The position numbers were made by a program, and so were the translations under genes. The notes below the pieces were generated by a model. That model was not told the origin of the DNA and searched no databases. It worked only from the letters and a program-made list of their open reading frames with translations. Source: Trichopria drosophilae (Eukaryota > Arthropoda > Insecta > Hymenoptera > Diapriidae). Taken from it: a DNA stretch of 64,000 bases. This document shows positions 43,929 through 55,231 of the stretch, one piece after another (position 1 is the first letter of the stretch; the number at the start of each line of letters is the position of its first letter). The stretch spans positions 70,079,501-70,143,500 of the forward strand of contig CM059582.1 of assembly GCA_030407085.1 (NCBI GenBank). The letters are read 5' to 3'.

Positions 43929-45927
43929 GGGAGAGAGAAAGATTTATAACAAATTTCAACAAAATTCAAAATGTGTGCTTTGTGATTAAAATACTATGGA
44001 AAACACTTTTGATTTATAACAATGTTTGAAAACAGTAATATTTTTAAAGTTAACGCTATATGAAACAACTTCAAATAATGAAAACAATTTTTTTACTAAA
44101 ATACATAATCCAGAAAGGTTTAAAAAAAGATGGTTACGAAATTACACGAATGCCTACCTTATTCAAGAGTTGTCACGTTTTACTGACGATGAACTGTAAT
44201 CTCCACATTTGTGAGCAATGATTATGAATAATTGAGATTTGTCAGGAGTATCAAAAAGTTGTAATAACCGATATCGTTCATGAGAAATGTTTTAAAACTA
44301 AATTCGATATTTTCTTCTTGGTTTAAAATGTTATTGTCTACATTGTTGTTTGTTATATAAATAAATGTTTCGATGTTACGAGAAGTAGATATAAAAAGAT
44401 AAAAAGGCAATTAAGGTTCCAAAGTATTTAAAAAGAGAGCTTTATGAATAAAATAGAAAAATATTAAACTCGCTTTTTTTTAGCACAAATTTCAGACTTT
44501 AAAATCGTTAGATATTTCAATCTGAATGTTTTTAACGAAAAAATGAACATGTTGGTAACCTTACATTAGCAACAATCAAAGTGAAAATATTTCGAACGAA
44601 AAAACTAATTATAAGATGGGATTATGAAACAAGCACTGTAAATGGGCGACTTCTACATAAAGCCGTATAATCTTGCATGAAGGAAGAATTATTAATCTAC
44701 ATTACTACCATACACTATTTTTTTCAGCACCGTGGGAAAGATCGCGCTTTGAACAAACTTAAAACTATTCGTTAATATTTAAAGAATTCCGTGCGGTATA
44801 GATATTATCAGACAGTTTTGAATTCAAACTTAATCCATCATTTTTAGTACATTTTTGCATGCTGTGAATACGAGCTTCAACCGCGCGGTGTGAAAATACA
44901 TTTTTCTAAACTACAAGTAATGTACTCTATACTTAATATCTAAAATAGGCACCGCTGTATAATATATACACATATAGTTTGAATCATTATATATCTTTTT
45001 CTTGTTCTATATAAGTGTTTACGTCATTTTATTGTTGTCTTCATTATTAAGTCCACTCACGGACACTGTTGTATAAATGACTGCAGGGCTTAATCTCAAT
45101 ATGGGACAATGTTTTTATACCTGCATGAATAAATGAATGATTAAATAAATTCATGCAATTCCGTGAGCAAAGTTTAATTTTTCGGACAGTTTACGTCGCG
45201 AAATTTTAGTTTCCTAGATTGGTGTGAGCTAAATAACGCACAGTGCGGAAAATGATAAAACTGTGCCCAAAGTAAAAAGTGTTGCGAAATATCATTAACC
45301 CGTTTCGTCCTGAAATGCCGTAAATTTTGACTTCTTTTCATCAGGTGCTTTCTTAGGGAAAAAATCACTCAATCGTTTTGATATAACCATACCTATTGTA
45401 TTTTTTCTCGAACTTTCTAAATCCGGTTTCAGATTGACCATATCTGCCGCTATTTTTTGACTATGGCGGTTTAAACGTTAAAAAATTGTGAATTTTGAAA
45501 AAATTTCTTCAAATAATCGTATTTTTGAACAGGAAACCGTGTTTGGAACAAGCTTAGTCTCTGTATCTGGTGGAGTAATTAGTTACACTAAAAGATAGGA
45601 TGGTTATTAATTCTCCATTCAAATAGGCGGCATAAAAATGGCGGTTCTCAGTCAAAATTTTGTTGAAAAATGTTGAGAATGAAAAGTTCTTAGAATTCAT
45701 TGAGAAATATAGTGGAATTTTTTCAGACTTTTTACACGGAGTTTTGAGAAATTTTTTTTCAAAATTTTTTTCAAAATTGTAATTTATTTACGAAAAATTC
45801 TGAATAAAATTTAGTGCATTCTCTGATAAATTCTAAGAGTTTTTTGTTCTTTGCAATTCTTTCCAAAAGTTGATAGTTTTCGAGGAAACGAATTGATAGG
45901 CTTTTTATCAAACTTTCCAAAAATGGT

Positions 45928-47138
45928 AATATCCGAAATTAAAAAAAAAATTATTACTAAAAAATGAGTGTAAATGTAAAAAAATACATTTTTCTTATTT
46001 TTTGTTTGAATTGGATTTCATATCAACTATCCGTTATGGAGCCGTCTTGAAACCAATTTAGATAGTGGAGGGCTGGAGGGAATATCTGAACTTCAGAAAA
46101 CTGAATTTGGAACGTTAATTTTGTCACCTGAATTATCCAAAATAGTGTCCTGCAAAAGTTATAAACTTTCCGAAGAAAGTTATAATTACAAAGAGTGTAA
46201 AAAATTCATGAAAGGTGCAACAAAACTTTTGCAGATTTTTTTTAGATAATTTTGAAAATTTTGATTGCATTTTTCTGAAAGTTGATAGTTTTTGAGGAAA
46301 ATAATTTTTCACCCGTTAACTACCAAAAGGACATTTTGTTTTTAAACTTTGATAAAAAATATTCTAGTCAATCAATTTTGAGTCAAAAGTTGAGAAATTA
46401 AAGAATAATGTTTATAAAGAAATGGGATATTTAGATCATTATAAATAATAAATGCTAATACGTTTGAGTATGAAAAACTAGTGCACTTCGTTGATAATCG
46501 ATAAAAAATGAAAAGTGTGCATTTTTCAAATTATTTTCCAAATACGACAAGTATAAAGACTTATCTGGGTCTTATCTATTACATGTGTAAAATACTACAT
46601 TTCAAGTACTGATGATCTTATTGTGAATAAAGTATACCTGTAATCTGAAAAATGATAACATCATTTTCGTTTAATTTTTTTTTATGATTATTTTCCTCAA
46701 AAAATATCAATTTTCAGAAAAAACTGCAAGCGATAAAAAGTGCTTAGAATTCATCAAAAAGTGCATTACAAATTCGAGAATTACAATTTTGAAAATTATC
46801 TTTCTAAATTTCTGCGAAAATTCTATTATATTCTTTGATGAATTCTAAGCCCTTTTTGTAAGTGTAATTTTCTTCGAAACGCTTATAGTTTTTTAGTTAA
46901 AGCGTCATAAGCATAACGAGCGAATATTCTCGTTTCGGAGGTCATTTTGGATCATTCAGGTGACAAAATTAACTCTTCAAAGTTTTCTGCAGTTCAGACA
47001 TTTCCTCCTTCATCTCAATTGGTTTCAAGATGATTTCATAACGGGCAGTTCATACGAAATCCAATTTTAAAAAATTCCGAATTTTTTACACTTAAACACA
47101 TTTTTTAGTAATAATTATTTTTTTCTAATTTTGGATAT
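45928..47138. mobile_element. 1.2-kb foldback element inside the 7-kb element
   Basis: Outer arms 45,928-46,180 and 46,950-47,138 are inverted (TTATTACTAAAAAATG, GTCACCTGAATTATCC against GGATCATTCAGGTGAC). The inner parts 46,180-46,310 and 46,690-46,800 are also inverted and are related to the dispersed repeats at 3,716 and 9,620. No gene. Confidence 0.75.
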
Positions 47139-49048
47139 CACAGCCGCAATTTATCTCTTCTAGAGAGCTCTGAAACACTCTTAGCCTTTTTAAATATTTC
47201 CATTTAAAATATTTTAGATATCCGCCATCCGAAGTAATCTGTTGAATTAAAATCTTTTAGTTCTAGCTCTTTTTTCATATAAATTTATTGCAGTGGAAAT
47301 AACATGTATATGAGTTTATTTTAAAACTAGAATAAAATTATATCTATCAAATTATTATTATAAATGTCTTATACTTTAAATTAAAAAATCAAATATTCGG
47401 GTTTGAAGATAAAAAAATATCTTTGGTAAACATTTGGTATTTTTAAATAAAGTGCTTTTTGAAAAGATCGGGAATGTAGCCTTTTCATATCAGAAGACAT
47501 TTTTGAAAGGTCGCGTATCTTCAAATTGCACTTGGAAAATATACGGTTTTCTATGAATTTTAAAACATTCAAAATTTGTCAAATAATTTCTTAATTATAA
47601 GGCAATGCACATTCCAAAAGGAAGTAATATCTTTTCTTTTAGCTATGTCACTATTCAACCATACTTTTTATTTTAAGAGTTGATTATTACATAAAATAAA
47701 TGTAGTGAAGGAAATAAAAGAAAATGTACGTGATCTTGTAATACCTGTTGATATGCGAGTTTATACTGAAATTATTATATAAATACTTTGTACGATTTTA
47801 TAAAGTCATTTTGTTTATATGCAAATTATATAAAATGTCGATAAAAAACATTTTCTTCAACTTCCCTGGTAGAAATGAAAACATTTTTTGTACAATTCTG
47901 GTATAACATTCTTATTTACCATGTTAAAGGTATAGGGGAAATGGACAGTGTGAGGAAAAAATTGACAAACTTCTACCAGGGTTAATGCACAAAAAAAAAC
48001 AGAAACGAAAAATTTGAAAAAATTTCAGCCAATAGATAATTAAAAAATGAAACTTTTTCTTCCTTAAACGTTTTTTATATCGCGTTTATTTTAGATAGAG
48101 CAGATTGAAAAGAACACATTATTTTGTTCAAAATTAAATAAGTATTTGTAAAGAATTGTTAGAAACAAAAAATGGGAGCGGTTTCAAAAAAAAATAATAC
48201 CCAAAAATGACTGGAAAATCGAGCATAGTTCAAAGTTTTATTGGATTATTGTTAAAATTATAAACAAAATTCCAACAGCTTTCAGTGAGACCAAAATTCG
48301 TTTGGTTTACGCTAACCCTGTACCTACCCTGAGGGTTAATATTACATATTGCATTATTGTTTTTACTTTTTAATGCTTTTAAAATATCTGGCTTAAGATT
48401 AAGTTTATTATTTTTGTTGTTATTTTGAAATATATACATAAGTACAATAGGAAACGTGTCGTTAGTTATACATTTTATGTCTCATAAAAAAAACAAAGGA
48501 GTTTTAAAGTACAAGCTCTAAATTTCTTCGAGATTGCCAGCAAATTCATAATTTATTAAAACAGATAATTTGATGTGCTTTTATACTTACATTTAAATTG
48601 AATTCGCGTACACCACGAAAAGTAAAATGTGAAAATCCTTCACATAATTGTGCGGTCTTAAGTGGAGTCTGTACCTTTGTTTTATTTCGTTATAAACGTT
48701 AATATAATGTTTTAAATTATCCGTCATTTAAAAAATAAACAGAGTATAATAAAATACATATAAAGAGAAGAAAACAATAATAATTTAATGTCATGTTCAA
48801 ATTAGTACTTTAAATACGGTAACCCTTACAATTTCCGGCCATAAGTTTCTTGTTTTTCTTCTCTGGCATTTATATTGCTGTTACATGTTTAAATATTGTA
48901 TAAAGGCAAATTAGATGTCTTTGTTCCATATAATGCAACTAAAAAAATAAATAAATAATATGGAAGCAAGAACAATCAATGTATTTTTGTTATATCTATA
49001 TTACGTTAACAAATTCTACAAACATTTGTCACAAGAGATTTAATAAAT
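47139..49048. other. AT-rich interior of the 7-kb element, no gene seen
   Basis: Long A/T runs. Small minus-strand frames (47,381-47,572 and 48,230-48,439) show no motif. Short repeats CAATTTAT and polyA/T tracts only. Confidence 0.45.
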
Positions 49049-49536
49049 GTATATACAAAACACATTCGAAAAGAGTCTTATATTTTATAGCCGGGTGAGA
49101 CCTGCGTATCTTTGTCATTATTTGGTATATTTTGCGTGTGTCGACTATACGCGGAGAGATAAAGAGGATCCGAGTCAGATCCCCATACTAGAGCGACGGA
49201 GAACGACGACTTTGAAGGAGAAATGGGTAAGAGAGACCGTCCGAGTCTCTGCCGGCTGTATGCAGACGGAGAACGAGAAGGGGCGTGACCTAAACAGAGT
49301 AACTGAGAGGTCCGAGCCGGTTCCTCGCATGCGAGCGGTAAAGACAGAGGATATTGGTGGGGAACCATCTAAACAGAGAGCGCACAGTGATCATCCCAAT
49401 TAGAAAGAAAGGGATAGATAATTGCGATGAGCGCGCCGCAGGTGACTGATGTGCCCAACTACGATTTCGGGTTCCCCGGCAACTTTCCATATTCTTTAAC
49501 ACGGCTCAGTGCTTCTATATGCGTCTATATTCGTTG
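49049..49536 (+). repeat. right end of the 7-kb element, long copy of the dispersed repeat
   Basis: Matches 9,742-10,129 but keeps an extra block of about 100 bp (49,215-49,330, AGACCGTCCGAGTCTCTGCC). It is GC-richer than the rest of the element. The two opposed frames 49,047-49,403 and 49,078-49,368 have no known domain, and only damaged versions persist in the other copy. Confidence 0.85.
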
Positions 49537-49544
49537 GTAGGAAC

Positions 49545-49593
49545 AATTTCAAGAAGTTGTTCTGTCAAAGTGATAAATGTTTTCGGGCGTATT
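49545..49593 (-). pseudogene. family Z gene, 5' part of the split exon
   Basis: The acceptor ATTTTTTACAG precedes 49,593. The frame ITLTEQLLEIVPT runs into the target duplication. The continuation is at 42,550 after the element. Confidence 0.72.
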
Positions 49594-50386
49594 CTGTAAA
49601 AAATAATCAATGCAAAATATTTATGTGAAAATATAGATGTTTTTGCGTAAAGTTCTACTTCGTCGGCAGACCACTGAAGAAAATCGTTAAGGGGAATATT
49701 AATGTAACTCAACAATTCAAGACAAGGATTTCCAAGATTCCTATATTATCAACCAAGTAGTAGGTCGGTAAACTTAAGAAATAGGGTTTTTTGGTGTATT
49801 AAAGGGAGGCTTCAGCAACGAAATTAGCTCTATGAAATACACTTTTAAGAAATTTGAAAAAATATTTTCTGTACTAATTTTTCACGAAGAATTCAGTGGT
49901 GCTCAAATTAAAAATGTAAAAAATTTTGTTGACCAAGAAATTTTATCGCGAAAAAAAATATTTTTTTAATGCCTTAAAAATGCTTAAAATTAATTGAAAC
50001 ATTCACAAGAATTTTTGTTTTAGCAGTTGAAAAATGAGAGGTCAGACTTGTAATGACGAAACGTATGTAGAATGAACCAAACTTATTTAATCGTTGGTTT
50101 GTTAAGATATAAAAAACAAAACACTTTAGCTGAAAATATGGCTAAATTTTAAATAATACATTCGCTTGTAAAAACCAAAATCGAAGAATGTTTTGTATCG
50201 CATACTCACAAGTAGTGAGGCTGCAAACTAATTATAATCAATAGTTTGTCCGAAAATACAAGTGATCAGTAAAGAATATCCTTGGAATATAATTATGGAC
50301 ATTTATTATTTAAGATTTACGAATGTAATACATTTAATAAGCACAGTCAGAAACAGTGCGTAAATTTTATCAGTGAATGGGCCTAT
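49594..50386. other. family Z intron, AT-rich
   Basis: Non-coding stretch between exons, with many A-runs (49,950-49,980) and no gene seen. Confidence 0.5.
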
Positions 50387-51096
50387 TAGTCCGGTCAATT
50401 TAGACCAAAAAATGAGAGTGAAGTTACATAAGGTCCCAACAAGCTGAATTTTTGTGAAGTTGTTCAAAACATAATTATAAACAATGTCTGGAAGTTCCCC
50501 ATCATTCCCCTGTAAGGAAAAAATTTAATTCAAGGTCAAAGGTAAAAAAATGAGTTTTTTGCGATTTTCAGCAAAACGGTAAGTTTTATCATAAAAGTAC
50601 CTCAGGCAAAAATTGTAGATCATAAAATTATCTATAAAAAATGTATCAATACTTTTTTTCTCACGAGCCACCGTTTCTGAGATATAACGATTCCTACTGG
50701 GGAAACCACGTTAACAAAAACGCGCTAAGTACACTACCTCATAGGTGGCGTGGAAACGTGTGCATATTATGACGATAACAACTTTTATAACTTTTAGAAT
50801 CGTTATATCTCAGAAACGGTGGCTCGTAAGAAAAAAAGTATTCATATATATTTTTTATAGATAATTTTATGATCTACAATTTTTGTCTGAGGTACTTTTA
50901 TGATAAAACTTACCGTTATGCTGAAAATCGCGAAAAAATCATTTTTTTGACCTTTGACCTTGAATTAAATTTTTTCCTTACAGGGGAATGATGGGGAACT
51001 TCTAGACATTGTTTGTAATTATGTTTTGAACAACTTCACAGAAATTCAGCTTGTTGGGACTTTATGTAACTTCGAATGTCTAAATTGACCGGACTA
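50387..51096. mobile_element. 710-bp palindromic element in a family Z intron
   Basis: TAGTCCGGTCAATTTAGAC at 50,387 and its complement ending at 51,096. The arms are highly similar almost to the centre near 50,741 (CCATCATTCCCCTGTAAGG, TTCAAGGTCAAAGGT, AAGTTTTATCATAAAAGTAC, GAGCCACCGTTTCTGAGATA). It contains CCTTTGACCTTG, the complement of CAAGGTCAAAGG. No coding capacity. Confidence 0.92.
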
Positions 51097-51229
51097 CTAT
51101 GATGTGTTATTTTTACTTCGTTTCATCTATTTCAGTTTTTCATGAGAGACTGCTAACTATACAGAATAGCATTTATGCAATGTACAAGATACGCAGCCAA
51201 GATTTATAGTATCAAATAACAATACCTAC

Positions 51230-51431
51230 TTGTACTGAATTTGATCTTTCATAATTTCACGCGTAATGATTAGTTCTTTTAATCTGGGATAATCTATTTC
51301 TCCGGTTAACTTATAACGGCCAAGAATTATTCTACCGTGTAGATTATTAGGGTGATTTAAATATTGATATAACTCATTTGCCTCAATATTCTCCTGACTT
51401 TCGAATTTTTAATTTTGAATATTCTCGTCAC
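51230..51431 (-). pseudogene. family Z gene, early exon
   Basis: Acceptor TTTCTGTCTTCCAG, donor GTAGGTATTG. Frame FESQENIEANELYQYLNHPN, LHGRIILGRYKLTGEIDYPR, LKELIITREIMKDQIQY, with one in-frame stop near its start (after NIQN). A helical N-terminal domain found in the same family, as I recall it. Role unknown. Confidence 0.65.
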
Positions 51432-51539
51432 CTGGAAGACAGAAATTACCCTACATTCCGATATGCTATGATTAAAATGAAAAAACCATAAAAGATTTAA
51501 TAAAACTATAGTTATTATTTATATGAATCGCATATATAC

Positions 51540-51655
51540 GTGAATCGTTGACAATTTCAAGTTTTTGACGTTTTGTTTCTGGTTCGTCAGATGTACAGAT
51601 GTTATTATTTTCACCACTGACACGTTTATCTCCATCATTTTTGAGTACTTAAAAA
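51540..51655 (-). pseudogene. family Z gene, possible first visible exon
   Basis: The frame DKRVSGENNNICTSDEPETK, RQKLEIVNDS ends at a plausible donor GTATATATGC. The acidic, Lys/Arg-containing composition suggests a nuclear-type N-terminus. The upstream end is not determined, and in-frame stops precede it. Confidence 0.45.
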
Positions 51656-51656
51656 A

Positions 51657-52400
51657 ATGAAATTATCCTACACTTACAAGGGGAGGGCACGATCCGGATG
51701 TTAAGAGTTTGGCTGAAATTTTTTTGACGTATTCTATGATAAAAATAAAAACACACGTGTTTGAGCGTTTTCTCGAATAGGCTTTGGATCTTTTTAAAAA
51801 AAATAATGAAAAACGCACTTTGACTGCAATGACAGTATATTTAACTTTCGAATGTGCCGAAGATTTATGCATCTGACATTTCAAAGTACGTATGTATATA
51901 GCAGTATAATATAATAGCAGTATGTATATAGCATATAATATACTGGCTGCTTTTTGCACGACCGGAATTTACGGTGTCCGTAAAGCGGGCTTTGCAGTTT
52001 TCTTGGTGAAAACTCCGCGCCAGGTGGACGACGAGTTACTCAGCCCGGCTAGCTGGCAACGTACTCCCGGTAGGGCACGTACTCGCCCAGAGGAGGTCGG
52101 CTCCTGCCTCCTTCCGCGCCTGAAAACGGGGATCGCGAAATACCCTTCGGCGGCACCTCACACCGCCCGCACAAGCTACGGAATGGGTGTAGCAGGAAAA
52201 TAATAAATAATATTATTTTATAAAAAAGGATATTGGGCTTTCTGCCCCTCTCAATTTTATTATAATAAATCACAAAGGTGGCCCACGGCCGACTTACATT
52301 AAATTTCGCTCCTTACAATTTGGCCTTTCGCCCTCTCGCGTATAATCCGCCCTCGTCGGGTTAGACGGCGATTCCACGCGTCCTCGCGTGTAGCGGCTAG
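51657..52400. other. unassigned, GC-rich block at 51,960-52,200
   Basis: The block CGGAATTTACGGTGTCCGTA to GGAATGGGTGTAGCAGG differs sharply in composition from the flanks and has a 93-residue plus frame (51,922-52,203) with no recognised motif. It could be the edge of another retroelement or the 3' region of the minus-strand LINE next to it. Confidence 0.3.
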
Positions 52401-52429
52401 TTTTAGTTGTTGGACTTGGCGTCTCCTCC

Positions 52430-52700
52430 TCGACAGCTAGTTATTTTCGGTCCTTCCTCCTTAAAGGCTCGCGACTTACTTTTTACTTCCGACCCGAAAC
52501 TAGGAATTCTCATCCGGTTTATATCTCACGATCCTTCGCGATCCTTCTTTCTTGAAGGATCAAAAGTGACTCTACTCGATACGCGGACTTCCTCTTTGAA
52601 GGCTCAAGACTGACTCTCTCGATCCTTCCTTCTTGAAGGCTGAAAAACGACTCTCGCGATCCGTCCTTCTTGAAGGCTCTAAAACGACTCTCTCAACGAC
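52430..52700. repeat. tandem array, CCTTCTTGAAGG-type units of about 45-50 bp
   Basis: CCTTC(C/T)T(C/T)CTTGAAGG(C/A)T followed by (A/G)A(A/C)G-ACTCTC recurs about five times (52,458, 52,536, 52,591, 52,625 and 52,663). Each unit has a small self-complementary core. It lies 3' of the LINE ORF2 fragment in that element's direction. Confidence 0.8.
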
Positions 52701-52759
52701 TCTCCCAGCGGCTCTCTCCGCGTCCGCGCATGTCGGAGTTACAGACTTCCGCAAATCTG

Positions 52760-53420
52760 CCGGCGATGTTAAAATCATAAGAACATTTTATGGCTATTAA
52801 CAGGTTCGAATAAGATCTGCGAGATTCCCTAAACTCTTCCGATGCACTCGCGCTGTATCCAGCCTCTCTCATATGTCTAAGAGCACGAGCAAGATATCTC
52901 TTAGCGGAAAGACATTCCTTATCGAACGACTGTTTTTCGAAAACAATGGGCGATATGTTATCGCAGATTTAATAGTCCGGAAGACAGCGCAGATCCGCGG
53001 ATTGCGTCTATTAAATGGCTATAGTACACGTCGAGTTCGTTACAATCCGTAGAAACGGCGATCGTGGCCGCGAGAGGCTTTTGCAATGTCGTAAAAGCAC
53101 TGTTTGCCCCGTCCGAGGGCTTTTCATAATGAGTCACATGACGGATTAAAAACCCTTGAGCGGGTGCTTGCAAGGAAGATTTATGCTCGGAAAGATAAAG
53201 TGCTACACACACTGCAAATGGTCAGAGCCGTACAGATCATCGCCGATCGTAAAGTCGTGGATATAGTGTACGTGCGATATCGAGACCTACACAAGGTCAA
53301 CGACACTGAAACCTCTTTGTCCTAGAAAAGTATAAAGTGCCGGAAAGTCACTGGACATTCGGCCGTTTAATAAGGCTAAATTGTTATTGGACATAAAATC
53401 ACACAAGGGGGTTCAGCGTC
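52760..53420 (-). pseudogene. LINE ORF2 fragment: endonuclease end and linker
   Basis: Read on the minus strand: LLNGRMSSDFPALYTFLGQR near 53,370, then DFTIGDDLYGSDHLQCV (GSDH is the endonuclease His motif), NELDVYYSHLIDAI at about 53,000, and FDKECLSAKRYLARALRHMR then RRSYSNLLIAIKCSYDFNI at about 52,900-52,770. These are the consecutive landmarks of the C-terminal endonuclease and the linker before RT in non-LTR retrotransposons. At least three frames are involved, and RT itself is absent. Confidence 0.72.
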
Positions 53421-53872
53421 GGTTCAGAGTCTCGTCGTAGGATCGTCTACGGACGGCAGTAGAAATAGCCTCCTAAGATGAAAATGCAGCCTGAAAACTG
53501 AGCAATCAGTAGATCTAAAACAGGTTGTAAGGAAAAGAACAGAGGTTCTAAATCGGAAAGTGGAGACAAAATCAAAAAGATTCTACAATTAGATTAAGCG
53601 GATGCATATTTACTTTATAAAAAAGCCAGTGAGGTAACGAGTTTAAAAAGGTAAAACTGGAGTTGGGGTTAACAAGGGACAAATGGCCTCCGCTACAGCT
53701 ATCAAGACTACTGGAGAGGGTAGTTGGTGAGTTGATCATTGAATGACCAGTATGCAGATCCTCTCTGCGAATTTTGAAATCTCACCAAGTTTCCGAAGAA
53801 TTTATAATTTTGTACGCGGAATAAAAAGAATTCTTTTTGATATTAAAAAAACCATGAGGCATTCGACTTCTT

Positions 53873-54795
53873 CTATCTAGAGTTGATTTGCGCTCGACTC
53901 GCGGAAGATGAGCGGAAAGAGGCCGAATTTTTCTCCGCTACAGGTACGGAGTATGGAATGTTATATTCCTGGTCTGCTTCCGACCATTTCAGCCGTACGT
54001 TGTTAGTAGATATGGCATCTCCTATCTTTTTGAAAGTCGCGCCACTTGATGTGGCAGCGCGGCGAGCTACTATGATCTTATAGGTCTTGAGGCGCTCTCT
54101 GTCGGTGTAATCCGGGTTCATAAAAATATTCGTAGACTGAAGCGCCGTTTTCTTGGATGACAATATTAAAAATTTGTCATATTCGAGCATTAGCTTCGGC
54201 AAATAGGCCGGCGGATTAATACGGATCTGCCTAGCAGCGGCAACCGAAGACTCCAGAGGGAATTTATAAGCAACGATTTTCGAAATTTCTTTCCTTAGCG
54301 ACCCCGGCCCAGGAACAAAACCGGTAATAATTATGTTTTTTTCTTCATTATTTTTTCCTGTGTATGGAGCTTGGCCGTTAGCGTCCTAATAAGCAAGTCT
54401 TGAGTATCGATCCTTCCCTCTAAAACGGCTAGGCGCGACGTAAGATCGGTGTTAATGTAATCTACCGTAGACCGCTGCAATTTCGCTTGAACAATTGCGA
54501 GTAGCGAGTGGCGATTGCTGAAGAAACTCAAGCGTAAGCGGTGGTGTAGTCAAATGCATAGCTGAAAGCGTGGCTAGTATTTCTAAGGGCGTAAATTTCA
54601 TATGCCTATTCGGCTGCTGGTCGTTCGGATCGTCCGAGTCGAGCAGGCCGTCCCGTTGTTGTTTGGCGAAACCGAAATCCTCTAATGCGATGTGCGAAGC
54701 ACTTTCCACCTAGTCGCTGTAGGGGGCCGCCGCTGAAGACGGCCGAGCACAAAATGATCAACGTATGTTCCGCCTCACTTCCACTAGAAGAGGCC
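53873..54795 (-). pseudogene. LINE ORF1: coiled coil and RRM-like domain
   Basis: Frames 54,709-54,452, 54,531-54,331 and 54,202-53,873 form one protein. A possible start is MASSSGSEAEHTL (about 54,795) in a shifted frame. The middle part has a coiled coil (SRLAVLEGRIDTQDLLIRTL). The last part reads IIITGFVPGPGS upstream and then LMLEYDKFLILSSKKTAL, IFMNPDYTDRERLKTYKI and VRLKWSEADQEY. The order coiled coil, RRM-like, and a final domain with NPD-T--ER and W is the L1-type ORF1 plan. The ORF2 fragment follows in the same direction at 53,420. Confidence 0.72.
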
Positions 54796-55231
54796 ATAGG
54801 CGGGGCAAGCGCTTGTGGTTCGCTGCGGGGCGGGCAAGGTGTTGACACGAATCGCACGCGCCCGAGAGCTTCTGGTGGTCACGAGATCAAAGAGCAGCGA
54901 AGGCAGAGCGGAGCAGATATCGGATGGCCTAGCGCTGGCGGGTTGTCACTGAACATGCGCAACACGAGACAGGATAACACGTGCTTCTGTCTAACTGCCG
55001 TGAAAACGACACAGAAAAGTAGAGATATTTGGCAGTGATTTAGCCGGGTCTATAATGGGTTTAGCCACAGGTCTATAATGGCCTCACAAAGGAGCCTCTC
55101 CGAAATTGAGGTTACGGCAAACAAGAGTCTTTAATATAGCGCAAAAAACGATACAATTTTTAGACTTCACGAATTTAACACTGCACGGAGAGATACTCAC
55201 TCGAACGACCACTAATTCGACCGGACAGTTT

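Larger units (their letters stand above)
42559..49536. mobile_element. 7-kb element with 34-bp terminal inverted repeats, no transposase seen
   Basis: Left end AACGAATATAGACGCATATA (42,559), continuing AGAAGCCCTGAGC. The right end is its complement, finishing TATATTCGTTG at 49,536 with one mismatch or so over 34 bp. GTAGGAAC flanks both sides (42,551-42,558 and 49,537-49,544). An 8-bp duplication suggests a hAT- or P-like class, but only by analogy. The family Z frame stops on one side and resumes on the other, which proves insertion. The interior is AT-rich and holds a MITE, a 463-bp hairpin, a 1.2-kb foldback and dispersed repeats, but no frame over about 100 residues with a family motif. 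Confidence 0.82.

Noticed and set aside
51922..52203. 93-residue plus-strand frame in a GC-rich block
   Set aside because: No recognisable motif, no start or splice context. Listed only as unassigned sequence.
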